A DNA stretch of 64,000 nt from Bradyrhizobium sp. BTAi1 (lineage in GTDB: Bacteria; Pseudomonadota; Alphaproteobacteria; Rhizobiales; Xanthobacteraceae). Location of the stretch: positions 3,987,501 to 4,051,500 of the forward strand of contig NC_009485.1 in the NCBI RefSeq assembly GCF_000015165.1. The letters are read 5' to 3'. Below the pieces are notes generated by a model. It did no database searches and was not told the DNA's origin. It saw only the letters and a list, made by a program, of their open reading frames with translations. Each line of letters starts with the position of its first letter. Position 1 is the first letter of the stretch. Position numbers and translations under genes: made by a program. Below, piece by piece: positions 1-8,571 of this stretch.

Positions 1-1719
1 GGCTGGCTGTGTGACAGCCGATTGTTGCTTCTCGGCAACCTCCATGTCCCGGTTCAACTGGTTGACCTGCGCGAGTTGAGCGTCCAGCTTGGCACGGTAG
101 GTCTGAGCACTGGAGGAAATGGCGGCAACAGCGATTTCCATGGCTGCCCCAGGCGCTGCAGTTGTGCCTTCCGCGATATGCGCGGTCTGCTTGTTTGTGT
201 CGCCCAAGCACGAAGCTGCAGCTTCCGGCGATGGCGACAATGTCATTGTCAGTCTTACAGCGCCATCTTTGGCTACCTGATTGCTCGGGTCGATCAGCAG
301 AGCATATTGATAGTCTTTTAGCGCGCCATCCATGTTTGAGCCGTAGGCTTCGAGTGCTTTGGCGCGAGAGAGGCGAGACCAGATAAAGTTCGTCTTTAGG
401 GCTATGGCCTTATTCAGTGCTGATACGGCGTTCGCCGCGTCGTTCAGGCCCAAATACGTCGCGCCGAGATTGGCGTAGGCGTAGGAGTATTTTGGGTTCA
501 GATCGATGGCAGTCTTACAATCCGACAGCGCGGATTGATATGCTTGTTTCTGATTGTAGGCGGAGCAGCGGCCATCGAAGGCATCCGCAAGGCGTACTCG
601 GTCGGCGCCTTTCGCGTCGATCACTTTAGTACAGCCGGCGAGCCTCGCTTCAGTGTCAGAAGACTGGCAATCTTTCCAGGGGTCAGGTGGCACCTGCGGC
701 GACAGATTGGCATTCGCCTGTGGACCCACTGTCGGTCGTGTGGCCAGAGTCGATGCATCGATAGCGAAGAAGCGCAGTCGCCCAACCCCACTGGTATCAT
801 GGCTTTCTGCCCACACGAAGCCGGGACCGCCGGAGACTCGGTATATGGGAAGGTTCTGACGTATGGACTCTTGGTAGTTTCCTGCGAAATCGACGAGTAA
901 GCCTCCAGGGGCGCGGCCCGAAGCGATCGTCGCGATGGCAGTTGCATCCAGCTGCTCCAGAACGACATCGCCCCAATAGGCGATAACGCCGCTCATTCCG
1001 GCCGCACGCTGGGGTCTGGAAATGATGCGAGGCTGCTCGCCGTAGGTCCGCGACAGACGATCGATATCCTCGTTTGCTTCTCCAGGGTCGAAGAAAGCGG
1101 GGTCCAGGGAGCGATTCAGGTAGTAAACGCGCCCTTCGTCGGTGTGCAACAGGCTGTACGAAGAAAGGTACTCTCCTCGTGAGGTGCGCTCAGTTCGCTG
1201 CTTTTGACACCATGTGAAGCCGGAAAACTGGTCGCTTGGTCGGCATTGGTACTCTTTATAGTTGGCCGTTTCGAACGAAATGGTGCTGCCCAGCGGGACC
1301 TTGTCCACTCTATATTTGAAAGGACCGCCGTTGGGCTGAGACAGTTGAGGAACTGCGGGACTGATCCGACCAGGCTCCGGCGCCGGTTGGGATCGGGTGT
1401 TCGCCTGCCGTAGCTCGCCCTGGGCGCGGCAGTTTGCGATGACGTCGGAGACTCGCGTGTCTGTTGGGCCAATACCGTTATTCACCAGAACCTGGACGCT
1501 GATGCCGCGCTGACGGAGTGTCTCGTCGACGCAGGTCAATGTGATCGGAGGAAGCTTACGCCATTCAGTTTGAGTCGCTTGAACCATCGCCGACTGCATG
1601 ATGGCGCCAAACATGTTCATCAGGTCTCGCGAACTCTGGGCGAACGACGCGCTTGCAATGGGTCCACATCCAATGATTGTTAAAAAGCCAATGATCGACG
1701 CGCTGTGAAACCTGCGCAT
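1..1719 (-). CDS. Secreted TPR-repeat protein, C-terminus beyond the left edge
   Basis: An uninterrupted frame of 573 codons runs from an ATG at 1719 off the left edge with no stop. The N-terminus is a basic start plus hydrophobic stretch (about residues 8-26) ending near ASASFAQ, which fits a signal peptide; IIGC inside it could also be a lipobox. A Cys-containing middle region of no family I recognise follows, up to about residue 350. Next come two or three TPR-like helical pairs (YNQKQAYQSALSDCKTAIDLNP, then YANLGATYLGLNDAANAVSALNKAI, cut here to their pattern: alternating Ala/Tyr/Leu helices). The visible end (about 535-573) is Gln/Glu/Lys-rich and coiled-coil-like. I infer an exported protein-interaction scaffold; the missing C-terminus may hold the effector domain. 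GC content is lower than in neighbouring housekeeping genes, which suggests accessory DNA. Function unknown. Confidence 0.8.
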   Translation of the reverse strand, partial: MRRFHSASIIGFLTIIGCGPIASASFAQSSRDLMNMFGAIMQSAMVQATQTEWRKLPPITLTCVDETLRQRGISVQVLVNNGIGPTDTRVSDVIANCRAQGELRQANTRSQPAPEPGRISPAVPQLSQPNGGPFKYRVDKVPLGSTISFETANYKEYQCRPSDQFSGFTWCQKQRTERTSRGEYLSSYSLLHTDEGRVYYLNRSLDPAFFDPGEANEDIDRLSRTYGEQPRIISRPQRAAGMSGVIAYWGDVVLEQLDATAIATIASGRAPGGLLVDFAGNYQESIRQNLPIYRVSGGPGFVWAESHDTSGVGRLRFFAIDASTLATRPTVGPQANANLSPQVPPDPWKDCQSSDTEARLAGCTKVIDAKGADRVRLADAFDGRCSAYNQKQAYQSALSDCKTAIDLNPKYSYAYANLGATYLGLNDAANAVSALNKAIALKTNFIWSRLSRAKALEAYGSNMDGALKDYQYALLIDPSNQVAKDGAVRLTMTLSPSPEAAASCLGDTNKQTAHIAEGTTAAPGAAMEIAVAAISSSAQTYRAKLDAQLAQVNQLNRDMEVAEKQQSAVTQPA

Positions 1720-2343
1720 TGTTGTCACCTAAAGCAAAGCGAACTTCGGATATAATCGAAAAATGACGGCTGCCCAGTTGGGCGTCAATATCAACACTCA
1801 GCTAATCTAAGCAGTAGGTTAGCATGGGTGCGCTGCAAGAGGATGTTGACCTTCCGTTCGATGGCGACGTCCGCTCGTTGCGCCAATCCGAGCTTCGTCA
1901 ATGAGACGGTTCTGTGGTTTCTAAGGTGGACGGTCGGTCAACTGGACAACCGTGCCCATCTGGGACTGGTCCGGCGAGATGGCTGGCTATGGTCGCTCGA
2001 TCAGGCGAAATTCTCCTGCAATCTCAACGCGACTCACCCTGTCCAGTCCTCCTGCCAAAAATAATCTGCTTTCGATTTTCCGAAGATCATGATTGTATGT
2101 CGTGGTCCCGCCTCGGCACGAGGGGCGTATCGCGATCGTCATGACACGCGGGGTGGGATGCGGTGGGCGCCTGGGGTCGCAGCATGGCTTGGCCGTGCGG
2201 ACGAACGGCTCGGGGCGCACGTCGAAAACGTATGGTCCTGGCATCTCGACGCTGATGCGACGCCGGCGGTGACGATGATCCGCCGGTCACGGGGACAAGA
2301 CAGCCGATCCCCGGGGAGAGTACGCATAAGACGTCAATCCATC

Positions 2344-2448
2344 GCGCAGGGAATGCCGGTTGACGGCTGGACCTGTGGTGACTGCCGCCTGCTTTTTTTG
2401 CTGCAGGCGGGCCATGGGTTGCGGCCAGCAGCCCGGCATTCCCTGCGC
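2344..2448. repeat. Large nested hairpin of a dispersed intergenic element
   Basis: The arms GCGCAGGGAATGCCGG (2344-2359) and its exact reverse complement (2433-2448) pair over 16 of 16 bases. Nested inside, CCGCCTGC (2385-2392) and GCAGGCGG (2403-2410) pair perfectly around a T-rich loop. From memory, this arrangement with the upstream GC-rich block (about 2130-2340) recurs in Bradyrhizobium chromosomes, where its translation is often annotated as spurious hypothetical proteins. It may be a transcribed structured RNA or a non-autonomous repeat. Confidence 0.75.
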
Positions 2449-2527
2449 CCTCGCTTTGAAAGAGGGTGACAACGAGATGCAGACCTCGGGCGTTTCATGC
2501 CGCGGGAACGACGGCGCATGTCTGGAC

Positions 2528-2607
2528 ATCGTCATTGCGAGCGAAGTGAAGCAATCCAGGGTGGTGGGCGGGATTCTGGATTGCGTCGCTTCGCTCGCAA
2601 TGACGAT
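2528..2607. repeat. CGTCATTGCGAGCG-type palindromic repeat
   Basis: Two 32-base arms (2528-2559 and 2576-2607) are inverted copies with two mismatches around a 16-base loop. The outer motif ATCGTCATTGCGAGCGAAG matches, from memory, a very common dispersed palindrome of Bradyrhizobium and Rhodopseudomonas intergenic regions. It lies between the large hairpin and the 3' end of alr. Confidence 0.85.
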
Positions 2608-2659
2608 GGGGAAGCAGCGGCGGGACGCCAATGCATCCGGCGAGCGTCGCTGCAGGCGA

Positions 2660-3844
2660 TCAGCTCTCCGCCGCCGCCGTGCCACCCTTGTAGATGCGGT
2701 GATAGCGGCGGCCGAGATTGGTCATAACCTCGTAGCCGATGGTGCCGAAATGATGCGCGAGTTCGTCGACGGTGATGCCTTCGCCGAGCAGGGTGGCGAA
2801 GTGGCCGCGGCGGGCGGCCTTGGGCGGCAGGTCGGTCACGTCGACCGCGATCAGGTCCATCGAGACGCGGCCGGCGACGGGGCAGCGCTGGCCGGCGATG
2901 ACGACGTCGGCGCCGCGGGTGCCGTCATTGGAACTCGCGGCGCGGAAATAGCCGTCGGCATAGCCGGCCGAGAGGATCGCGATCTTCGTCGGACGGCGCG
3001 CGGTCCAGGTGCCGCCATAGCCTACCGTGTCGCCGCGGGCGAGGTCGCGCAGCTGCACGATGCGGGCCTTGATCTCGGCGACCGGCTGCATCGGGTTGTC
3101 GGCCTCCGGCGTCGGATTGATCCCGTAGAGCGCCGCACCGGGGCGGACCATGTCGAACTGGAAGGCGGCGCCGAGGAAGATGCCGGAGGAGGCGGCCAGC
3201 GCTGCGGGCACGCCAGTGAACACGCTGGCGACCTCGCGGAAGAGGCTGAGCTGGCGCGCATTCGACGGGCTGTTGAGCTGCTCGGCCGAAGCGAGATGGC
3301 TCATGATGAGGGTGATGCCGTGGTCGCCGCTCTGGATGCGCGGGATCATGCCCTGGGCGTCGGTCGGCGTGAAGCCGAGCCGGTTCATGCCGGTGTCGAC
3401 ATGGATGGCGGCGCCGCCCTTCCAGCCGGTGCGGCGGCAGAACATGTCCCACTCGGCGAGCTCGTTGAGGTCACCGATCACCGGGCGGCAGTTGATCGCG
3501 GCGTAGTCTTCGCCGGTGTTCTGGAAGAAGCCGTCGAGCACGTAGAGCGCCGCGCTGTCGGGCAGGGCGGTGCGTGCGACCTTGGCCTCGCTCAGCGTCG
3601 CGACGAAGAACGTCTTGCAGCCGGCTGCGGCCAGCGTGCGCGCCACCTGGGGGATGCCGCAGCCATAGGCGTCGGCCTTGATGACGCCGGCGCATTCGGC
3701 CGGCACCGCGGTCTTTTCCAGCTTGCGCCAATTGGCGGCGAGCGCGTCGAGATCGATGGTCAGCACGCCGGTTGCGGCGGCGGGCACCAGATCGTCAACC
3801 GCCGCTGCCGGCGACTCGACGGGTTTCGGTTCGGGAACACTCAT
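2660..3844 (-). CDS. alr: Alanine racemase
   Basis: PLP enzyme interconverting L- and D-alanine to supply D-Ala for peptidoglycan. The 394-residue product has the family length plus an N-terminal extension of about 25 residues. The PLP-binding lysine is Lys56 in VIKADAYGCG, the family signature. The second catalytic base is the Tyr in DTVGYGGTW in the C-terminal beta domain, which ends with RRYHRIYKG. The ATG at 3844 sits 45 bases after the dnaB stop, so the two are probably cotranscribed. Codon use matches the core genome and nothing looks degenerate. Catabolic (DadX) and biosynthetic (Alr) forms cannot be told apart by sequence, but the dnaB linkage favours the housekeeping Alr. Confidence 0.95.
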   Translation of the reverse strand: MSVPEPKPVESPAAAVDDLVPAAATGVLTIDLDALAANWRKLEKTAVPAECAGVIKADAYGCGIPQVARTLAAAGCKTFFVATLSEAKVARTALPDSAALYVLDGFFQNTGEDYAAINCRPVIGDLNELAEWDMFCRRTGWKGGAAIHVDTGMNRLGFTPTDAQGMIPRIQSGDHGITLIMSHLASAEQLNSPSNARQLSLFREVASVFTGVPAALAASSGIFLGAAFQFDMVRPGAALYGINPTPEADNPMQPVAEIKARIVQLRDLARGDTVGYGGTWTARRPTKIAILSAGYADGYFRAASSNDGTRGADVVIAGQRCPVAGRVSMDLIAVDVTDLPPKAARRGHFATLLGEGITVDELAHHFGTIGYEVMTNLGRRYHRIYKGGTAAAES

Positions 3845-3889
3845 GGGGCGCTTTTACGCGCCGCAGCGCCCCGGTTCAACAGCACACGG

Positions 3890-5398
3890 TCAATAGTCGT
3901 GATGCTGCGGCGGCAGGCCGTCATGCGCGAGATCGCCGAAGCGGGTGACGGAGGCGTCGAAGTGCAGCTCGACCGTGCCGGTCGGACCGTGACGCTGCTT
4001 GCCGATGATCACCTCGGCCTTGCCGAGCGCCAGTTCCATTTCGGTCTGCCACTTCTGGTGCTCCTCGGTGCCGGGACGCGGCTCCTTGGCGGCCAGATAG
4101 TACTCGCCGCGATACACAAACAGCACGACGTCGGCGTCCTGCTCGATCGAGCCGGATTCACGAAGGTCGGACAGCTGCGGCCGCTTGTCGTCGCGGTTTT
4201 CGACCTGGCGCGACAGCTGCGACAGCGCGATGATCGGAACGTTGAGCTCCTTGGCCAGCGCCTTCAGGCTGGTGGTGATCTCGGTGATTTCCTGCACGCG
4301 GTTGTCGCTGCCGCGCTTGCCGGAGCCGGCGAGCAGCTGGATGTAGTCGATCACCAGGAGGTCGAGGCCCTTCTGGCGCTTCAGCCGGCGGGCGCGCGCC
4401 ATCACCTGCGAGATCGAGATGCCGCCGGTTTCGTCGACATAGAACGGCAGCGACTGCAGCTCGATCGAGCATTCGCGCAGCTTCTCGAAATCGGCCTCGG
4501 TGATGCCGCCGCGGCGGATGTGGCTGGAGGGAATGCCGCTGCGCTCGGCGATGATACGGGTGGCGAGCTGCTCGCCGCTCATTTCGCACGAGAAGAACCC
4601 GACCACGCCGCCCTGGGCGGCCTTGTAGGTGCCGTCCGGCTGCAGTTCCGGCACATAGGCCTGGGCGACGTTGTAGGCGATGTTGGTGGCAAGCGAGGTC
4701 TTGCCCATGCCGGGGCGGCCGGCGAGGATGATCAAGTCGGAGTGCTGCAGGCCGCCCATCTTGGCGTCGAGATCGCGCAGGCCAGTCGAGATGCCCGACA
4801 GCTTGCCGTCGCGCTGGAAGGCCTTGGCGGCCATGTCGAGCGCGGTGGTCAGCGCCTGCGAGAATTTCTGGAAGCCGCCATCATAGCGTCCGGACTCGGC
4901 GAGCTCGTACAGCCGGCGCTCGGCGTCCTCGATCTGGTTGCGCGGCGCGAAGTCGACCGGCGCGTCATAGGCGACGTTGACCATGTCCTCGCCGATGCCG
5001 ATCAGGTCGCGCCGCAACGACAGATCGTAGATCGTGCGGCCATAATCCTGCGCGTTGATGATCGTGGTCGCCTCGGCCGCGAGGCGCGCGAGATATTGGC
5101 CCACGGTCATGCCGCCGAGATCGACATCGGCGGGCAGGAACGTCTTCAAGGTGACGGGCGTCGCGATCTTGCCCATCCGGATCAGGCTGGAGGCGGTCTC
5201 GAAGATGGTCTGATGCAGCGGCTCGAAGAAATGCTTCGGCTCGAGGAAGTCGGACACGCGATAAAACGCGTCGTTATTGACCAGAATAGCCCCGAGCAGA
5301 CCCTGTTCCGCCTCGATGTTGTGAGGAGGGCTGCGGTAGGCCGGTGTCGCCGCGTCAGCCGGCGCCAGCTTGAAGACGTTCGAATCGGTAAGTGCCAT
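3890..5398 (-). CDS. dnaB: Replicative DNA helicase DnaB
   Basis: Hexameric 5'-3' helicase that unwinds DNA at the replication fork and interacts with primase and the loader. The product is 502 residues. The N-terminal helical domain begins at about residue 25 (NIEAEQGLLGAIL). The RecA-like ATPase domain holds Walker A GRPGMGKTS (about residue 230), the Walker B strand LLVIDYIQLL (about 340) and SQLSRQVENRDDKRP with the sensor and DNA-binding loop typical of DnaB. There is no intein, a common insertion at this Walker A site. It is first in a dnaB-alr pair. The ATG at 5398 is supported by the conserved domain starting shortly downstream. Essential core gene, no anomalies. Confidence 0.97.
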   Translation of the reverse strand: MALTDSNVFKLAPADAATPAYRSPPHNIEAEQGLLGAILVNNDAFYRVSDFLEPKHFFEPLHQTIFETASSLIRMGKIATPVTLKTFLPADVDLGGMTVGQYLARLAAEATTIINAQDYGRTIYDLSLRRDLIGIGEDMVNVAYDAPVDFAPRNQIEDAERRLYELAESGRYDGGFQKFSQALTTALDMAAKAFQRDGKLSGISTGLRDLDAKMGGLQHSDLIILAGRPGMGKTSLATNIAYNVAQAYVPELQPDGTYKAAQGGVVGFFSCEMSGEQLATRIIAERSGIPSSHIRRGGITEADFEKLRECSIELQSLPFYVDETGGISISQVMARARRLKRQKGLDLLVIDYIQLLAGSGKRGSDNRVQEITEITTSLKALAKELNVPIIALSQLSRQVENRDDKRPQLSDLRESGSIEQDADVVLFVYRGEYYLAAKEPRPGTEEHQKWQTEMELALGKAEVIIGKQRHGPTGTVELHFDASVTRFGDLAHDGLPPQHHDY

Positions 5399-5677
5399 GG
5401 CAATGTTTAGCAGCTTTGAAGGGGAGGGGATAAAGCGCCAGTCGCGCGCGAAGCGGAAGCGAAAGCTGGCCTCTATTCACTGTCCGGTAAATTTGGTGGA
5501 TGAATCCGGACTCGCCAGATGACGTGCTTGACGACCTCGCCTGTGGCAAGGCCGGACGTCCCGGAGCGGAACTCCGGGGCATCGACGGAGAGCGGACGGC
5601 AGGTCGCAGTCGGGGAGGCGAGAAGGAGGCCGGTGCGCCTTGGCGCGTGGCGGCTGTCGAAAGATCCGCGCGAGGCG

Positions 5678-5800
5678 TCAGACCAGCAGCAGATAGAGCA
5701 GGGCGATGAGGGAGGCGCCCACGCCGGCGGCAATCAGCGCATAATCGGTGCTGAAGTCGGTCTGGGGTTCCAGCATGGCTTGGGTCGGGCTCTTGATCAT
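5678..5800 (-). CDS. 40-residue membrane peptide, Flp-pilin-like
   Basis: A 40-codon frame starts at an ATG at 5800 and ends in TGA. The product has a short polar N-terminus (MIKSPTQAMLEPQTDFS) followed by TDYALIAAGVGASLIALLYL, one membrane helix reaching the C-terminus. The DYALIAAGV core resembles the EYALIAAGI core of Flp/type IVb pilins, but Glu is replaced by Asp and the prepilin-peptidase glycine is absent. No other tad/cpa gene is nearby and no strong Shine-Dalgarno is visible. It could instead be an unrelated single-helix membrane peptide. It lies alone between dnaB and the methyltransferase gene. Confidence 0.45.
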   Translation of the reverse strand: MIKSPTQAMLEPQTDFSTDYALIAAGVGASLIALLYLLLV

Positions 5801-6022
5801 GCCGGGACAATACGGCCGGGCTTTCCCGGGGTCTGTGAGCCAGTTCACAGATCGAACGATTTGTTCGAAAGTTTGAGATGGATGAGGGACAATTCGTGCG
5901 GAAGATGCAGGTTGAAGAACAAGCATCTTGAGATTGAACCAGACGAGGCGTGCGGGACGAGCGGAGACTGCGCGCAGCGCCTCCGCCCGTCGCCACGCCA
6001 TCGCGGAGCGCAGCGGCGCCCG

Positions 6023-7282
6023 CTACTCGCCCGCCATCCGCAGCGTTGGACGTGTGCCGCGCTCCAGAGTCCGCAGCCTTGCCTCCTCGCGCTGGATGTA
6101 GTCGCGCGTCATCGGCACGATGCCCTGGCGCTTGGTCAGCTGGATCTGGAAGTTCATCATGTTCTGTTTGCGGAATGCCATCTCCGAGGCCGCCAGATAG
6201 AACTCCCACATCCGAGCAAAGCGCTCGTCATAGAGCTGCACGGCCTCCTCGCGCCGGGCCAGGAACCGCTCGCGCCAGGCTTTCAGCGTGTCGGCATAAT
6301 GCAGGCGCAGGATCTCGATGTCGCAGACCAGCAGCCCTGCGCGTTCGATCGCCGGCAACACTTCCGACAAAGCGGGGATGTACCCGCCGGGGAAGATGTA
6401 TTTGGCGATCCACGGATTGGTGGCATCCGGCCCCTCGGAACGGCCGATCGAGTGCAGCACCATGATGCCGTCGTCGTCCAGCAGCTCGGCGCAGCGGCGG
6501 AAGAACGTGTCGTAGAAGGCGACTCCGACATGTTCGAACATGCCGACCGACACGATGCGGTCGAACGTGCCGGGGACGTCGCGGTAATCCTGCAGCAGGA
6601 AGCGCGCGGATCCCGACAGGTTGCGTTCCGCCGCTCGGGCATTGGCGACCTGCAGCTGCTCGTTCGACAGGGTCACGCCGGTCACGTCGGCTCCGGTCAT
6701 TGCAGCCAGATAGAGGCCGAGCCCGCCCCAGCCGCAGCCGATGTCCAGGATGCGATCGTTGCGGTCGATCAGCAGTTTGGCGGCGAGATGCCGCTTCTTG
6801 GCAAGCTGGGCATCGTCCAGCGTCGCATCCGGCGTTTCGAAATAGGCGCAGGAATATTGCCGGTCGGCGTCGAGGAACAGCGCGTAGAGCCGGCCGTCGA
6901 GGTCGTAATGATGCGCCACGTTCTGGCGCGACCGTCCGCGGATGTTGAGTTGGCCCAGGTGCCGGACCAGATAGCGCAGCCACCATTGCGGCTTGGCCCA
7001 GTCGGGCACGGCCGCCGGCTGACTCATGACGATCGCCAGGAAGTCCGCGACCGAGCCCTGCTCGATCACGAAGCTGCCGTCCATAAAGAGCTCGCCGAGC
7101 GCCAGTTCGGGGTTCAGCAACACCCTGCGCTCGGCGTCATGGGTGAGAAATCGCGCTGCGACGGGAACGCCGGTTCCATCCCCACAGCGGAATGTCGTGC
7201 CATCCGCGGTCGCAAAGCTGATCGACCCGCGGCAAATGAAACGAGACAAAAGACGACGCAGCAAACGGTCCATCCACACCAC
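6023..7282 (-). CDS. Cyclopropane-fatty-acyl-phospholipid synthase family methyltransferase
   Basis: SAM-dependent enzyme predicted to transfer a methylene or methyl group to unsaturated acyl chains of membrane phospholipids. The product is 419 residues, close to the usual 380-420. An N-terminal lipid-binding region (about 1-120) is followed by NVAHHYD (121-127), a family hallmark. Then come SAM motif I ILDIGCGWGGLGLYLA (about 178-193), the FDRIVSVGMFEHVG segment and the C-terminal FPGGYIPALSE block. All hallmark residues seem intact. The start at 7282 could be three codons further in (second Met). It is monocistronic by spacing. Bradyrhizobium-type genomes usually carry several paralogues, so which product this one makes is uncertain. 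Confidence 0.9.
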   Translation of the reverse strand: MVWMDRLLRRLLSRFICRGSISFATADGTTFRCGDGTGVPVAARFLTHDAERRVLLNPELALGELFMDGSFVIEQGSVADFLAIVMSQPAAVPDWAKPQWWLRYLVRHLGQLNIRGRSRQNVAHHYDLDGRLYALFLDADRQYSCAYFETPDATLDDAQLAKKRHLAAKLLIDRNDRILDIGCGWGGLGLYLAAMTGADVTGVTLSNEQLQVANARAAERNLSGSARFLLQDYRDVPGTFDRIVSVGMFEHVGVAFYDTFFRRCAELLDDDGIMVLHSIGRSEGPDATNPWIAKYIFPGGYIPALSEVLPAIERAGLLVCDIEILRLHYADTLKAWRERFLARREEAVQLYDERFARMWEFYLAASEMAFRKQNMMNFQIQLTKRQGIVPMTRDYIQREEARLRTLERGTRPTLRMAGE

Positions 7283-7692
7283 CCAACGAGCTTATCCCGT
7301 GAGATGCTGACTTTCCCGGCTGTCGCACTCGACGCGTTGAGAACCGATTGGTTCCCATTCATCAGGTCGTTATGTTACGCGGCGGGCATATGAATGCCAT
7401 TGCGTTTGTGACAAAGCGGTTATTCCGAAATCACATCCCGGGCGGAACAGCTGTGGGGCGGGACATCTGTGCGCTTTCATTCCCTCAGCGATCCGCTAAA
7501 ACGATGCCGCGCGCGGCCGGTGGTTGGCGGATGTCCGTCATGGGACGGCTGGCGGGGTCGAAGGATCGCCGTCGAGGACCGTGGAGCGGCCGCAAGGCGC
7601 GCTGTCACGTTCCGCTGATAGCGAGAGGAACACGGCAGCGGATGTCGCGCTGGCGACGCCGTGTGGGGCGAAACGATAGCTGGAGAATGAGG
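7283..7692. other. Intergenic region between divergent genes
   Basis: About 410 bases between the divergent methyltransferase and cytochrome genes. It must hold both promoters, but I see no clear promoter hexamers, repeat or small gene. A longer in-frame extension of the cytochrome frame upstream of 7693 has no ribosome-binding support. Confidence 0.5.
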
Positions 7693-8505
7693 ATGGTGGG
7701 CCGAGCGCTCAATCTGGCGACGGTGGTGGCTGCGTTCTGCGTGATGTTTGCGGGCGGGGCCGGCGCGCAGGAAAATCTCGACGCGGGCAAGAGTCCCGCT
7801 CAGATCTTCAACGGAACCTGCGTGGTCTGCCACAAATCGCCGCGCGGTCTGGCCAAGAACACGTCGGCGAGCTCGTTGCCCGGCTTTTTGCGGCAGCATT
7901 ATACGACCAGCCCTGAGATGGCTGGCGTGCTCGCCAACTACCTGATCACCAATGGCGCGGCCGATGCGCGCTCCATGGGACATTCGGGCAAGGATGGAAA
8001 AGACGGCAAGGAGACGCGGACCGAACGCCGCGCCCGGTCTGCTGTCAGCGCCGAGCCGTCCGAGGCGAAGCCTGACGATGCGGGCGGCCCGGCCGAGCCG
8101 CGCCGCCGGTCCGGCCATCACAAGCGGTCCGAGCGCTCGGCGCCGGCCGAAGGCAAGCCCGAGGCGGTTCCCGAGGCCGGCACGGCCCCGGCCGATGGCG
8201 ACGGCCAGTCTTCGGCCAAGGGCCGGCATGGCAAGCGCAAGAAGCCGGCGCCGCAGGACGGGGCGGCGGCCGACGACCCCCGCAGCGAGCCGACCGGTGC
8301 CACGCGTCCTGCCGCCGCGCGCGACGACAATGCCACGCGCTCCGAACCGCCGCGGGTCGCGCCTGCGACCTCGAGCGAGGCGGCGCCGGCACTGCGCGCC
8401 GATCCGGTTCCGCCCGTGACCCCGGCCCCCGCGACGACCCAGGCGGTGCCGACGGCTGCGAGCAGCGCCGACGATGCGTCGGCGCCGTCCTCGCCGTCGC
8501 GCTGA
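7693..8505 (+). CDS. Periplasmic c-type cytochrome-like protein with long low-complexity tail
   Basis: The predicted 270-residue product starts at the ATG at 7693, chosen because GGAG (7682-7685) lies 7 bases upstream and a signal peptide follows at once (VGRALNLATVVAAFCVMF, cleavage after about AGAQ, residue 26). An ATG two codons earlier is possible. One CVVCH haem-attachment motif is at residues 43-47. The following 55 residues (through MAGVLANYLI) make up a minimal cytochrome-c-like domain, Met in SPEMAG being a candidate sixth ligand. From about residue 100 to the end the chain is Ala/Pro/Glu/Lys/Arg-rich, with basic RRRSGHHKRS-type stretches, and looks disordered. Electron transfer or haem-dependent sensing is plausible; the partner is unknown. 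Confidence 0.75.
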   Translation: MVGRALNLATVVAAFCVMFAGGAGAQENLDAGKSPAQIFNGTCVVCHKSPRGLAKNTSASSLPGFLRQHYTTSPEMAGVLANYLITNGAADARSMGHSGKDGKDGKETRTERRARSAVSAEPSEAKPDDAGGPAEPRRRSGHHKRSERSAPAEGKPEAVPEAGTAPADGDGQSSAKGRHGKRKKPAPQDGAAADDPRSEPTGATRPAAARDDNATRSEPPRVAPATSSEAAPALRADPVPPVTPAPATTQAVPTAASSADDASAPSSPSR

Positions 8506-8517
8506 TGCGGGAAACGA

Positions 8518-8544
8518 AAAGCCCGGCTCGATGAGCCGGGCTTT
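8518..8544. terminator. Bidirectional intrinsic terminator
   Basis: AAAGCCCGGCT (8518-8528) and AGCCGGGCTTT (8534-8544) form a perfect 11-bp stem with a 5-base loop, with A residues before and T residues after. It lies between the convergent cytochrome gene and rplI and can serve both. Confidence 0.88.
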
Positions 8545-8571
8545 GTGGTCTTGCGGGGGCGCTCGTCGCGC

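Larger units (their letters stand above)
1720..2659. other. Gene-poor region with composite repeats
   Basis: About 940 bases with no convincing gene. The part up to about 2080 is comparatively AT-rich and holds only short interrupted frames, perhaps remnants of a decayed gene. The part from about 2090 to 2610 is the composite repeat described separately. The promoter of the secreted TPR protein should lie just above 1720. Confidence 0.6.

Noticed and set aside
1824-2064. Short frames such as MGALQEDVDLPFDGDVRSLR (1824 onward)
   Set aside because: They stop within 27 to 80 codons and have no supporting ribosome-binding site. They may be decayed gene fragments but cannot be assigned.
2360-5410. 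A 1016-codon plus-strand frame
   Set aside because: It is antisense to alr and dnaB and rich in Arg, Ala, Gly, His and Asp, as expected of a reversed GC-rich frame. Its N-terminus is only the translated dispersed repeat.
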